A stretch of DNA of 48,338 bases from Natronococcus amylolyticus DSM 10524 (GCF_000337675.1 NZ_AOIB01000037.1:101319-149656); one strand, 5' to 3'; positions 8,149-16,593 are shown, numbered from the stretch's first letter. Numbers and translations: made by a program. Notes: generated by a model from the letters alone, not told the origin.

Positions 8149-8337
8149 ACGATATTGTGGTGTATAGGCATAGTCGTACGTTCCCAGCGAGCCGGAAGTA
8201 TCGAAGAAACCTCTTGAGGAGTGCTGATTACGGTGGTTCGAGAAGTCATTGACAGCCGAAAGTCGGTTACGAACTCCATGTATTGCTCCACACATACAGA
8301 TCTGTTATGTCCGACGAGCGCGTACCGTCGTTCGACG

Positions 8338-8766
8338 ATGAGCGACACTGCCGACGACGAGCGAGCGCAGATCCGCGAACGGAAGAAACGGGAACTGCAG
8401 CGTCGCCTCGAGAACGGCGGCGACCCGAGCGAGGACGGAGCGGAGACGCCGGCCGAGCCGATCGCGATCGAGGGGCAGGGACACCTCCAGGACGTCGTCG
8501 ACAGCCACGACGTCGTCCTCGTCGACTGCTACGCCGACTGGTGTGGTCCCTGCAAGATGCTCGAGCCGACGATCGAGTCGCTGGCTGCAGAGACGGACGC
8601 CGCCGTCGCGAAAGTCGACGTCGACGCCCACCAGCGGCTGGCCCAACAACTCGGCGCTCGGAGCATCCCGACCCTGGTGCTGTACGTCGACGGCGAACCG
8701 GTCGAGCGACTGCTCGGGGCGCAAGACCGGGCGACGCTCGAATCGCTGATCGAGCGACACGGTTAG
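8338..8766 (+). CDS. Thioredoxin with charged N-terminal extension
   Basis: This 142-residue thioredoxin has active site W68-C-G-P-C72, the cis-proline segment RSIPTLVLY and the usual following GEPVERLLGA. About 40 N-terminal residues (ERAQIRERKKRELQRRLENG) form a charged helix not found in minimal thioredoxins; similar extensions occur on haloarchaeal paralogues. It is a cytosolic dithiol-disulfide reductant. I chose ATG 8338 because the protein resembles its family only from there; upstream in-frame codons to 8221 look non-coding. It is divergent from the SHOCT gene; its stop codon directly abuts the inverted-repeat element at 8767. Confidence 0.9.
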   Translation: MSDTADDERAQIRERKKRELQRRLENGGDPSEDGAETPAEPIAIEGQGHLQDVVDSHDVVLVDCYADWCGPCKMLEPTIESLAAETDAAVAKVDVDAHQRLAQQLGARSIPTLVLYVDGEPVERLLGAQDRATLESLIERHG

Positions 8767-8852
8767 CTATAGTAGGCACTGAACGTCAGTGCGCGCCCGA
8801 TCGCACGATGGCTGTGTGGTCGGTGTGCAAACAGTTTCAGTTGCTACTATAG
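8767..8852. repeat. 86-bp inverted-repeat (MITE/REP-like) element
   Basis: The terminal arms CTATAGTAG (8767-8775) and CTACTATAG (8844-8852) are perfect inverted copies, and similarity continues inward (about 16 of 20 positions). Next to the left arm is a second perfect hairpin, GCACTGA-ACG-TCAGTGC (8776-8792). The element starts immediately after the thioredoxin stop, encodes nothing and looks like a small non-autonomous repeat. It could also act as a 3' structural element for the thioredoxin mRNA. I recall similar CTATAGTAG-ended palindromes in other haloarchaea but cannot verify this here. Confidence 0.65.
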
Positions 8853-8929
8853 TACCGGAGCGAGCGACCGCGTGACAGCGTCGGCCGCGTGACGATACAC
8901 CGAAAAGGCTCCGCTCGAAAGGACGGATA

Positions 8930-10210
8930 ATGAAGGTCGGTATCGTCGGAGCTGGGATCTCGGGTCTCTCGCTCGTTCACGCGCTCGAGAAGCGAGACAT
9001 CGACGTGACGGCGTTCGAGGCGCGCGAGGAGCCCGGCGGGGTCGTACGAAGCCGACGCGTGGGTGACCACGTCGTCGAGCTGGGGCCACAGCGGCTCCGG
9101 CTGACGCCGGGGCTCGAGTCGATGGTCGACGACCTCGGTCTCCGCGATCGCCTGGAGTTCGGCGACGACGACCAGCCGATCTACGTCTACCACGACGGCG
9201 AGCTGAAGGTGGCGCCGCTATCGGTCCGGGAGGCGCTGACGACCGACCTCCTCTCTCCCGCAGGAAAGCTCCGGATGCTTCTCGAGCCCCTGATGGGACC
9301 GCCGCGGCCGAACGATACCGTCGACGAGTATCTGGTTCGAGCGTTCGGGACGCAGGCGGCGCGACGGTACCTCGGACCGCTGTACAGCGGCCTCTACGGA
9401 ACCGACCCCCGAGATATGCTCGTGGAGTACTCGCTCGGACGCGTCCTCGAGAAGGCCGGCATCGATCGAAGTGTCCTCCTGTGGGTCGCCGGGAAGCTGC
9501 TCGAGGATCGCGAGACGCCGCCGATGTGTACCTTCGAGGACGGGCTGGGCGAGCTGACGAACGGCCTGTACGAGGCCCACGCCGACTCGATCCACCTCGA
9601 GACGCCCGTCGACTCGATCCGCGAGCGAGCCGACGGGTACGAGCTCCACACCGCCGACGGAAGCGAGCGCGTCGACGAGGTCGTCCTGACGGCGCCCGCC
9701 GAGATCTGCGCCGAGTTGCTCGCGCCGGTCGATTCCCAACTGGAGGCGACGCTGCGCCGGTTCAACTACAACCCGATCGGGATGGTCTTTCTCGAGTCGC
9801 CGTTCGACGGCACCGGAATCGGGACGCTCGTCCCGCCGGGATCGGACGTCCGGATCAGCGGGCTGACCTGGAACTCGAGTTTCCTCGACCGTGACGGGCT
9901 CTTTACGTGCTACATCGATCCGCTGAGCTACCCGGCGCTCGCCGAGGCAGACGACGAGGAGCTGGGACGAGTCGGCGCCGCAGAGTTCGAGCGCATCACC
10001 GATGCTCCGGCGACACCGATCCACGTCCACCGCTGGGAGCCCGGAATGCCGGCGTACGACCGCTCGTGGACGGCGACGGACGATCTCGAGCTTCCCAAGG
10101 GTCTCCATCTCTGTACGAACTTCGTCGGCCGGCCCGGGATCCCGGGACGTATTCGAACCGCCACGGCGATCGCCGACGAGCTTGACGGCGAGGCGACACC
10201 CGCCAAATGA
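8930..10210 (+). CDS. hemG: HemG/HemY-type porphyrinogen oxidase (FAD)
   Basis: This 426-residue flavoprotein of the HemY/CgoX type oxidises protoporphyrinogen IX or coproporphyrinogen III to the porphyrin with O2. It opens with the FAD-binding GxGxxG motif (VGIVGAGISGLSLV, residues 3-16), then EAREEPGGVVRS and ELGPQRL. The C-terminal FAD-contact segment is GLHLCTNFVGRPGIPGRIRTA. The length is slightly below the usual 450-480. It is followed 91 bases later by hemH on the same strand. With no hemF/hemN in the window it is open whether the substrate is proto- or coproporphyrinogen; haloarchaea also encode chlorite-dismutase-like ChdC/PitA proteins, which would fit the coproporphyrin route. Confidence 0.85.
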   Translation: MKVGIVGAGISGLSLVHALEKRDIDVTAFEAREEPGGVVRSRRVGDHVVELGPQRLRLTPGLESMVDDLGLRDRLEFGDDDQPIYVYHDGELKVAPLSVREALTTDLLSPAGKLRMLLEPLMGPPRPNDTVDEYLVRAFGTQAARRYLGPLYSGLYGTDPRDMLVEYSLGRVLEKAGIDRSVLLWVAGKLLEDRETPPMCTFEDGLGELTNGLYEAHADSIHLETPVDSIRERADGYELHTADGSERVDEVVLTAPAEICAELLAPVDSQLEATLRRFNYNPIGMVFLESPFDGTGIGTLVPPGSDVRISGLTWNSSFLDRDGLFTCYIDPLSYPALAEADDEELGRVGAAEFERITDAPATPIHVHRWEPGMPAYDRSWTATDDLELPKGLHLCTNFVGRPGIPGRIRTATAIADELDGEATPAK

Positions 10211-10301
10211 GGGGGCAAGCCGGTCGTGATGGGTGCCAGCGGGAACGGAGTCGGGTTCCGCCTTCGAAGTATCTATACCGGCACCGTCCTAACGGCCGGC
10301 T

Positions 10302-11363
10302 ATGACAACCGGCGTCGTCCTGTTGAACTTCGGCGAACCGGCCGTACCGGACCGCGACACGGTGCTCGAGTACCTTTCCCGGATCTTCTTCGACAACGCC
10401 GATCTCGAGGAGGCCGACTCCGAGGAGGCCGCCTGGGAGCGCTCGCGGGAGCTGGCCGAGCGACGGCTGCCGAGCCTGATGGAGGAGTACGAGGAGATCG
10501 GCGGCTCGCCGCTCCAGGAGCAGGCGGGCGCCCAGGCCGACGCCCTCGAGGACGCCCTGACCGAGCGCGGCCACGAGGTCGAGCTCTACCACGCGATGCA
10601 GTTCATGGAGCCGCTGATCACCGACCTCCCGGCGACGCTGGCCGACGACGGGATCGACTCGGTCGTCGCCGTCCCGATCTACCCGCTGTGTGGCCCCTCG
10701 ACGACGGTCTCCGCCATCGACTCGCTGGAGTCCTCGATCGAGAGCCACGAGGGGTACGAGCCCGAGTTTACGGCCATCACCGGCTGGCACCGGGTGCCCG
10801 CCTACAACCGACTCCGGGCTGAGGGGATCCGCGGATTCGTCGAGGAGGAGGGCGTCGACCTCCAGGACCCCGACACCGCGTTCGTCTTCTCCGCACACGG
10901 AACCCCGAAAAAGTACCTCGCGGAGGGCAGCCGGTACGACCAGTACGTCGAGGAACACGCGTCGGCGATCGCCAGCATCCTCGGGATCGAGGACTACGAG
11001 ATCGGCTACCAGAACCACGCCAACCGCGGGATCGAGTGGACCGAGCCCGAGACCGAGGCCGTCGTCGAGGGCTTCGAGGGCGAGGCCGAACGCGTCGTCG
11101 TCGAGCCGATGAGCTTCATGCACGAACAGTCCGAGACGCTGGTCGAACTCGACGTCGACCTCCGCGAAGACGCCGCCGACGTCGGCCTCGAGCTCCACCG
11201 GGTCCCGGTCCCCCACGACGACCCGCGGTTCGCGACGCTGCTCGCCGACACCGTCGAGCCGTTCCTCTCGGGCTTCGAGCCGTCGTACTACCAGCTCCGC
11301 CAGTGCGAGTGTCGGCCCGAGCCGGGCACGTACTGCTACAACGCGGGGCTGCCGCCGCGGTAG
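10302..11363 (+). CDS. hemH: Ferrochelatase
   Basis: This 353-residue ferrochelatase inserts Fe(II) into proto- or coproporphyrin. Hallmarks are GVVLLNFGEP at the N terminus, YPLCGPSTT (about residues 127-135), the FSAHGTP segment with the catalytic His, and the GYQNHANRGIEWTEP segment. The C-terminal tail has a C-x-C-x7-C pattern (C335, C337, C345), and C130 lies near the position of the fourth [2Fe-2S] ligand of known cluster-bearing ferrochelatases. An iron-sulfur cluster is therefore possible. The ATG is supported by a TATCTATACC box about 28 bases upstream (leaderless). It is downstream of hemG; hemE is convergent beyond the insertion. Confidence 0.92.
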   Translation: MTTGVVLLNFGEPAVPDRDTVLEYLSRIFFDNADLEEADSEEAAWERSRELAERRLPSLMEEYEEIGGSPLQEQAGAQADALEDALTERGHEVELYHAMQFMEPLITDLPATLADDGIDSVVAVPIYPLCGPSTTVSAIDSLESSIESHEGYEPEFTAITGWHRVPAYNRLRAEGIRGFVEEEGVDLQDPDTAFVFSAHGTPKKYLAEGSRYDQYVEEHASAIASILGIEDYEIGYQNHANRGIEWTEPETEAVVEGFEGEAERVVVEPMSFMHEQSETLVELDVDLREDAADVGLELHRVPVPHDDPRFATLLADTVEPFLSGFEPSYYQLRQCECRPEPGTYCYNAGLPPR

Positions 11364-12186
11364 CGCATAATTGATAGGCTCGTTTCGCTAGCATTTTTGA
11401 GCCCGTTATTTCGGAGTTCGGTACCAGTAGATAGTAACGCGGTTTGTTTATTCAGAACCTCATGTGAAAATGGTGTTGCGTACAGGGGAACGATGTATCA
11501 GTCCGGTCCGAACTATCTTTCTGCGGTGGCGCGCGCTGTCGACCGTTCGAACGCCAGTGAGGGCGGTCGACGACACGGTGCGAGGGATGAGCGAACGACC
11601 GTAGGGAGTGAGCGAATCGGCTGGGGAGGAGGTGGAGATCCACTGTTTTCGTGCGAGCAAGACCTGATTCCACCGGAATTACCTCGAAAGGGACTGGCTC
11701 GCTCGAGGGCTGCGGCTCGCTGCGCGCCTCCTTCGCTCCGCCCGGTGGTGCTTACTTCGCCTCGCTCCTCGAGCGAGCCAGCCCCTTTCAGTCCCACCCA
11801 GCGGTGTGTAAGTCGGCACTGCAGGCTCAGCGCTGGACGCTCCCCTCGCATCTGCACGTAATGAATCGGCCAGTTCAGGTTCACGATCTGAGCTGAGTAG
11901 ATAAATTGTACTACTGACTGTTGGTAGATTAGCCAATGAATAGCGATTAGAGGCTTTTGTACACCGATGGCAGGTTAGATGTGTTGGTGTATAACTTGAG
12001 GCAGGTAGCCGAGTGATCGCCCCTTCTTATATTTATGACGGTTCAAAGAATAATAATATGTGGGAAATACATGACTATCGCCTCCTCGCAAAGATGATTT
12101 GTTCTAGAGGAAGTTGATATATTGAGTATGTCGGGGAACCTTAGAGATACTCCGCTTGACAGACCTCTGTCATCCTGAGGTGGAAG
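11364..12186. other. Gene-poor, repeat-rich and AT-rich intergenic insertion
   Basis: 823 bases separate hemH from the next gene. A T5 tract at 11394-11398 may end the hemG-hemH transcript. From about 11530 to 11800 there are simple inverted blocks (see repeat at 11686-11789) and stretches such as GGGAGTGAGCGAATCGGCTG that I associate with dispersed haloarchaeal intergenic repeats. From about 11890 the composition shifts to AT-rich, with a TATA-like TTCTTATATTTATG near 12023-12036. No gene is convincing; short frames on both strands have repeat-derived composition. It looks like accumulated mobile or horizontally acquired DNA between heme genes. Confidence 0.55.
11686..11789. repeat. Long inverted repeat, 23-bp arms
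   Basis: Arms at 11686-11708 and 11767-11789 are inverted copies with a single mismatch (left begins GAAAGGGACTGGCTCGCTCG; right ends GAGCCAGCCCCTTTC). The 58-base spacer is GC-rich and itself partly self-complementary. The transcript would fold into a long hairpin. It may be a MITE-like element or the scar of a mobile element; no coding capacity is seen. Confidence 0.7.
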
Positions 12187-12975
12187 GTGGCAGGTGCTAT
12201 TACTGAGAATGTCGGATACATATTAGCGATGATTTCCTTTCTGATATTAGGTGCCGGAACTTATCTTTTTGAGGAAAACGCTGGTCTGCCGGTTTTGCTA
12301 TCTGGATTGTTGATCTCTTTCTTAGGTACGGCAGTCATGGCCATTCCATCAGTTTCATTTCTTCGTTCTTTTTCAGTCAGGCATAAATTCAACAGATGCA
12401 TTGAACCAGCGCTTACAAAATTAAAGAACGGAGAGAGTATCGATGAGGGCACCACTGGCTTCCACTTGATTGTATATTATCTCGAGTCAGCATTAGAGAG
12501 TGAATTAGGGTGCCCTGATCAAATCAGCCCTACTGGCCGTTATCTGATTACGAATCTCTGGGTTGATGATAACAATGTACCGCCTGAGTCAGTCGACTTA
12601 ATAGCCGGAGCCTGTGCTCAATCTAACAACAAAAAACTCCAGTACGGATATCGAACCCTCCTCAAAGGGTTTGATTTGGAAAAAGGCCAGCATGGGTTTT
12701 CGGAAATTGTTGGTATACTCGAAGAAGCATCTGGTAAGGAATTTGACAGTCCCGAAGTGATACGTGTACATGGGGAATGGCTCATCACTGGGTTGGCGAT
12801 TGATGAAAGAGTGGTTACTGGTGATCTGGAGTCTGTTGATCTAACTATGGAAAATCTCACTGAGGAGTTAGAAGTCACGTGCCAAACGACAGGTTTGAAA
12901 ATACTTTGTGCCGGTTTCTTTGTGCAAATTATGGGGACACTTATTATGAATGTGACTGTTACCAATGTGTTTTGA
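12187..12975 (+). CDS. Unrecognised membrane protein in AT-rich island
   Basis: This 262-residue protein is of no family I recognise. Two adjacent membrane segments lie at about residues 9-27 and 33-56, followed by a large soluble domain of about 180 residues and a third membrane segment at about 240-260. Codon use is AT-rich, clearly unlike the neighbouring GC-rich genes, and the protein is less acidic than its neighbours, which points to horizontal transfer. The start is a GTG with a purine-rich GAGGTGG just upstream. A TATA-like element lies about 155 bases upstream. It sits alone between hemH and hemE and could be a toxin, immunity or phage/plasmid-derived protein, but nothing decides this. 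Confidence 0.65.
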   Translation: MAGAITENVGYILAMISFLILGAGTYLFEENAGLPVLLSGLLISFLGTAVMAIPSVSFLRSFSVRHKFNRCIEPALTKLKNGESIDEGTTGFHLIVYYLESALESELGCPDQISPTGRYLITNLWVDDNNVPPESVDLIAGACAQSNNKKLQYGYRTLLKGFDLEKGQHGFSEIVGILEEASGKEFDSPEVIRVHGEWLITGLAIDERVVTGDLESVDLTMENLTEELEVTCQTTGLKILCAGFFVQIMGTLIMNVTVTNVF

Positions 12976-13028
12976 GATTCTGTAATGAAGAAAGTCGTGA
13001 GTAGTAGTTGTCCGAGTGAGGGTGGAAC

Positions 13029-14042
13029 TTATTCGTCTCTCGAAACTGACTTCGCCGCCTCGAAGAACGCCTCGACGTTCTCGACGGGGACGTTACGGTC
13101 GACGCCGTGGCCCAGGTTCAGAATGTGTCCCGCATCGCCCGCGGCCGCGATAACGTCTCGAGTCCGCTCCCGAACGGTGTCGGGATCGCCGTACAACAGG
13201 GCGGGATCGAGGTTCCCCTGGATCGCCACGTCGCCGAGTTCCTCGCGGGCCTCCTCGAGTTCGACCGTCCAGTCGAGGCTAACCACGTCCGCGCCGGTGT
13301 CCTCGAGCAGGTCGAGGTTGCCGCTGACGTTGCGGACGAAGGCGATCGTGGGGACATCGACCGCGTCGACGATCTCCTGATGGAGGGGGAGGAGGAATCG
13401 ACGGTAGTCCGCGGGCGAGAGCAGGCCGCCGTAGGTGTCGAACAGCTGGATCGCGTCGGCGCCCGCCTCGACCTGGAATTGGACGTAGTCGACGATGATG
13501 TCGGTAAACGCCCGGAGCAGGCGCTCGAACGCCTCCGGGTGCTCCGCGCGCAATCGGCGGACGTCCATGAACGACCGCGAGGGAGTTCCCTCGCAGACGT
13601 AGGCCGCGAGGGTGAACGGCCCTCCAGTAAAGCCCAGCACCGCCGCTTGCTCGCCGAGTTCGTCGCTCAGTCGCTCGAGGAGCTCGCCGACGTACCATAG
13701 TTCCTCCTCGACGTCGCCCCGCTCTCTGTGGGTGTCGTCCGGGGACTCGACGGGGTTCTCGACGACCGGGCCGACGCCGGACTCGAGGTGATACGAGAAA
13801 CCCAGGGGCTCGAGCACGGTGAGAATGTCCGAGTACATGACGATGCCGTCGGGCCGAAACCGCTCCCAGGGCTGGAGGGTGATCTCGGTTGCGATCTCTG
13901 GCGTCGAGATCGCCTCGAGAAACGAGTAGTCCTCGCGTAGCTCGCGATACTCCGGGAGATACCGACCTGCCTGTCGCATCATCCACACCGGCGGGCGTTC
14001 GGTCCGCTCGCCACGTGCCGCCCGGAGGAATAGCTCTTCCAT
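13029..14042 (-). CDS. hemE: Uroporphyrinogen decarboxylase
   Basis: This 337-residue enzyme decarboxylates uroporphyrinogen III to coproporphyrinogen III. Diagnostic segments are PPVWMMRQAGRYLPEYRELR near the N terminus (substrate-binding Arg), the active-site Asp in VMYSDILT, GFTGGPFTLAAY, LFDTYGGLLSPADY and the C-terminal GHILNLGHGVDRNVP. I chose ATG 14042 because family similarity begins there; the open frame continues upstream with Arg/Pro-rich, non-coding composition. It is convergent with hemG-hemH across the AT-rich insertion and lies 104 bases downstream of the sulfur-transport genes on the same strand. Confidence 0.95.
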   Translation of the reverse strand: MEELFLRAARGERTERPPVWMMRQAGRYLPEYRELREDYSFLEAISTPEIATEITLQPWERFRPDGIVMYSDILTVLEPLGFSYHLESGVGPVVENPVESPDDTHRERGDVEEELWYVGELLERLSDELGEQAAVLGFTGGPFTLAAYVCEGTPSRSFMDVRRLRAEHPEAFERLLRAFTDIIVDYVQFQVEAGADAIQLFDTYGGLLSPADYRRFLLPLHQEIVDAVDVPTIAFVRNVSGNLDLLEDTGADVVSLDWTVELEEAREELGDVAIQGNLDPALLYGDPDTVRERTRDVIAAAGDAGHILNLGHGVDRNVPVENVEAFFEAAKSVSRDE

Positions 14043-14146
14043 GACTGGAAGTTGGGTTCTCGAGCGCCTAATAGTTGCGAAACAGGGCGATGGCGCCCCT
14101 TCGAGACGCGTCGCTCGGCAGTCGCGTGTCGTCGAGCGAGGGGCGG

Positions 14147-14608
14147 TCAGTCGGCGCCCGCGGAGGTGGTTCCGGAGGCGGCACGCTGGCTGCGCCAGAC
14201 ACCCTGAACGTAGGCGCCGACGAACATTCCGGCGATCGCCCACAGAATCGTGACGTTGCCGACCCCGAGGCTGGCGTAGGCCGCACCGGGACAGATCCCC
14301 GAGAGGCCCCAGCCGACGCCGAAGATCCCACCACCGATCAGCACGTTGCGGTCGAACGACTTCAGCCGACGGCCGTAGGCGGCTCCGGTCAGCGGCGCCC
14401 GCTCGCGCAGTCGCGGCACGAGCGCGAACGCCAGGCCGGAGACGACCGCCGCGCCGCCCATCACGAACAGCAGCCCGAAGTCCTCGAACTGCAGGAAGTT
14501 CAGGACCACCTCGGGGCGGGCCATGTGGCTGAAGCCGAGCCCGAAGCCGAAGATCAGGCCGCCGAGGAAGATCAGCGGCATGAACAGGGGGTGTCTTTGC
14601 TGACTCAT
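14147..14608 (-). CDS. YeeE/YedE family protein, C-terminal half-type (DUF6691)
   Basis: This 153-residue membrane protein with about four hydrophobic segments corresponds to one half of the YeeE/YedE (TsuA-like) fold that moves thiosulfate or sulfur compounds. The conserved Cys motif GLSGICPGAAYAS (about residues 100-112) matches the channel Cys of the family. Its start lies one base from the stop of the partner half, so the two probably assemble as a split transporter. It is the last gene of the leftward sulfur operon (dioxygenase, YeeE half A, YeeE half B). The N terminus is hydrophilic and short. Confidence 0.88.
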   Translation of the reverse strand: MSQQRHPLFMPLIFLGGLIFGFGLGFSHMARPEVVLNFLQFEDFGLLFVMGGAAVVSGLAFALVPRLRERAPLTGAAYGRRLKSFDRNVLIGGGIFGVGWGLSGICPGAAYASLGVGNVTILWAIAGMFVGAYVQGVWRSQRAASGTTSAGAD

Positions 14609-14609
14609 A

Positions 14610-15167
14610 CTATGGTGTCACCCCCAGTGCCATCACGACCTGTGCCGTTCCGATCGCGACCGTCAGGAACGTGATCACGCCCACGATCGAGGTCTTCGAG
14701 GCCGAGCCGACGCCGCAGACGCCGTGGCCCGAGGTACAGCCCTTGCCGATCCGGGTGCCGATTCCGACGAGGATCCCGCCGAGGAACAGCCGCCAGGGCT
14801 GGACGTCGGTGAGCCAGATCGTGAATCCGCCGACCTCACGGAGCTCGCCGGTCGTCCCGGACTGGTAGAGCCCGCTCGAGACAAGCCCGGACTGGAACGT
14901 CAGCGCGTAGATCGCCGCGCCGACGACGATCCCCAGGGTGAAGACGACCCGCCAGTCCCGCGAAGCGCGATAGCGCTGGAACCGCGACTGGTCCGAGACG
15001 TACGACAGCGTCGACTCGAGGAACGTGCTCGCGCCGGCGGCGATGCCAGTGCCGAGGTAGATGACGACGGCGCCGAGGCCGACGAGCAGCCCGCCGACGG
15101 CGTAGCGACTGACTCCGGCGGGAAAGAGGGTCTCGTACAGCGCGGGTGCGATGAGTTCAGGAGCCAT
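14610..15167 (-). CDS. YeeE/YedE family protein, N-terminal half-type
   Basis: This 185-residue membrane protein with about five membrane segments carries the family Cys motif GKGCTSGHGVCGVGSASK (about residues 141-158), in which Cys residues are thought to relay thiosulfate or sulfane sulfur through the channel. It lies 17 bases downstream of the rhodanese/dioxygenase gene and immediately upstream of the second half, so the three form one operon. In many bacteria both halves are fused; the split form is common in archaea and proteobacteria with DsrE/TusA modules. Confidence 0.88.
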   Translation of the reverse strand: MAPELIAPALYETLFPAGVSRYAVGGLLVGLGAVVIYLGTGIAAGASTFLESTLSYVSDQSRFQRYRASRDWRVVFTLGIVVGAAIYALTFQSGLVSSGLYQSGTTGELREVGGFTIWLTDVQPWRLFLGGILVGIGTRIGKGCTSGHGVCGVGSASKTSIVGVITFLTVAIGTAQVVMALGVTP

Positions 15168-15184
15168 GCAGCCGGTCGAGTAAG

Positions 15185-16426
15185 TCAGTCATCCGCCAGC
15201 GAATCCCGGCTGGCGGCGCAGTTGTTCGGGCCGAGCTCGAGTTCGAACGCCTCGTCGTCGGGGGTCTCCTGCTGCCCGAGGTTCGTCGCGATGATCTCCT
15301 CGTGGTTCGCGGGACGGGGCGGCATGTCCGAGAGGATCAGCTCGACGAACTCGTCTTCGTTCATCGACAGCGCGGCCATCTTCTCTCGAAGCTCACCGAT
15401 CGGCGCGGTGTAGGTGCCGTCCTCGGCGGGAAGTGCCGCGTCGCTGAAGTGGGCACCGCCGATCAGGGTTTCGTCGGGCAGCGAGAGGATACGCTCATGG
15501 AGCGTCTCGTGGAGCTGTCTCGCGGCGTCCTCGGCGCCCTCGTCCCCCTCCTCGAGGTCGGGGCGGGCGACGCTCTCGACGAACAGCGTGTCGCCCGTCG
15601 CGAGCAACTCGCCGTCGATCAGGTAGGCGGTCATCCCGGAGGTGTGGCCAGGCGTGTAGACCGCCTCGATCGTCACGTCACCGACCTGGAACTCGTCGCC
15701 GTCCTCGGCCAGCGTCATTTCGTCAGCGTAGGTGACGCCGCGCTCGGCCGACGCCGCAGGGATAACGCCCTCGACGCCCTTCTCGACGAGTTCACGGACG
15801 CCCGAGACGTGGTCTGCGTGGACGTGCGTGTCGATGGCATACTCGAGGTCGACGCCGAGTTCGGCCGCATCCTGTCGAGCCTGCGAGACAGGGCTCGCGG
15901 AACTCAGTTCCGCGGCGTCCTCGAGATAGCGGTCGGTGAACGCGCGCAGCGGGTCGATGACCGCGGCCTCGCCGTCGTCGTAGACGAGGTACCCGAGACA
16001 GCCCGTCGAGGGACGCTGATACTGCAGCAGCGTTCCGCTTCCCTCGTAGCGCTCGACCTCGACGGCCTCGTAGAGCCGCGCCCAGCCGTTCATCCCCTCC
16101 TCGAGGTGATTCACGTCGTAGCCGCGGTCCTTTAGCGCGCCCGCGACGAACTCGCTGGCGCCGCCTTTCGCACAGAGGACCGTCACCTCGCGGTCGTCGG
16201 GGATCTTCGCGAGGACGTCGTCGTCGATCTCCTCGTCGAGGAACTCGAAGTAGGGAACGTTGACCGACTCGACGGTGTCGCCGTCGATGTGCCACTCCTC
16301 GTACTCCGAGCGCATTCGCGAATCGAGAAGCGTCACCGCCCCGCCGGCGTCGACGCGAGCCTTCAGCTCGCTCGCCGTGACCGACTCGACTGACGAATCC
16401 GGCGTTGGAAAGTCCATGTCGTCCAT
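15185..16426 (-). CDS. Rhodanese-persulfide dioxygenase (MBL-fold) fusion
   Basis: This 413-residue fusion has an N-terminal rhodanese domain (residues about 14-120, active loop C85-A-K-G-G-A) followed by a metallo-beta-lactamase domain resembling ETHE1 persulfide dioxygenases: THVHADH near residues 205-211, TPGHTSGM, GDTLFVESVARPDL and AHFSD. Such enzymes oxidise glutathione or low-molecular-weight persulfides to sulfite; haloarchaea use other thiols (gamma-glutamylcysteine), so the acceptor is open. The order rhodanese-MBL is reversed relative to common bacterial fusions (MBL then rhodanese). It leads the operon with the YeeE halves and is divergent from tusA. The promoter shows a TATA box with an abutting palindrome. 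Confidence 0.87.
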   Translation of the reverse strand: MDDMDFPTPDSSVESVTASELKARVDAGGAVTLLDSRMRSEYEEWHIDGDTVESVNVPYFEFLDEEIDDDVLAKIPDDREVTVLCAKGGASEFVAGALKDRGYDVNHLEEGMNGWARLYEAVEVERYEGSGTLLQYQRPSTGCLGYLVYDDGEAAVIDPLRAFTDRYLEDAAELSSASPVSQARQDAAELGVDLEYAIDTHVHADHVSGVRELVEKGVEGVIPAASAERGVTYADEMTLAEDGDEFQVGDVTIEAVYTPGHTSGMTAYLIDGELLATGDTLFVESVARPDLEEGDEGAEDAARQLHETLHERILSLPDETLIGGAHFSDAALPAEDGTYTAPIGELREKMAALSMNEDEFVELILSDMPPRPANHEEIIATNLGQQETPDDEAFELELGPNNCAASRDSLADD

Positions 16427-16451
16427 ACTCTACTCCGAAGTACCGGCCGAA

Positions 16452-16491
16452 CCCATATAAGGTTTTGCGTAATATTTCCCATAATACACAA
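16452..16491 (-). promoter_or_regulatory. Promoter with palindromic operator, dioxygenase operon
   Basis: On the top strand CATATAAGG (16454-16462, TATA for the leftward gene) is followed by an imperfect palindrome at 16465-16491 with arms TTGCGTAATAT and its counterpart ending in ATAATACACAA (9 of 11 half-site positions match). Placed beside the HTH gene promoter at 5193-5221, TATAAGG, then TT, TGCG and AATATT occur in the same order and spacing to within one base. A common regulator is inferred. Confidence 0.65.
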
Positions 16492-16593
16492 TATAGCTGG
16501 CCCAGGGTACAAACGGTACATCTGTTTTCTACGCGTGTAGGCGACTGATGGGGCGACTGTGCGGTCAGTTTCGACCACAGAGATATTCGAGAG

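Noticed and set aside
8283-8852. 189-codon frame overlapping thioredoxin
   Set aside because: Out of frame with the WCGPC-containing protein and Arg-rich; a shadow.
11397-11936. Several 65-150-codon frames on both strands after hemH
   Set aside because: They overlap one another and the inverted repeat; the translated sequences reflect repeat composition only.
14043-14243. N-terminal extension of hemE upstream of 14042
   Set aside because: Arg/Pro-rich codons without family similarity; the conserved enzyme begins at the ATG at 14042.
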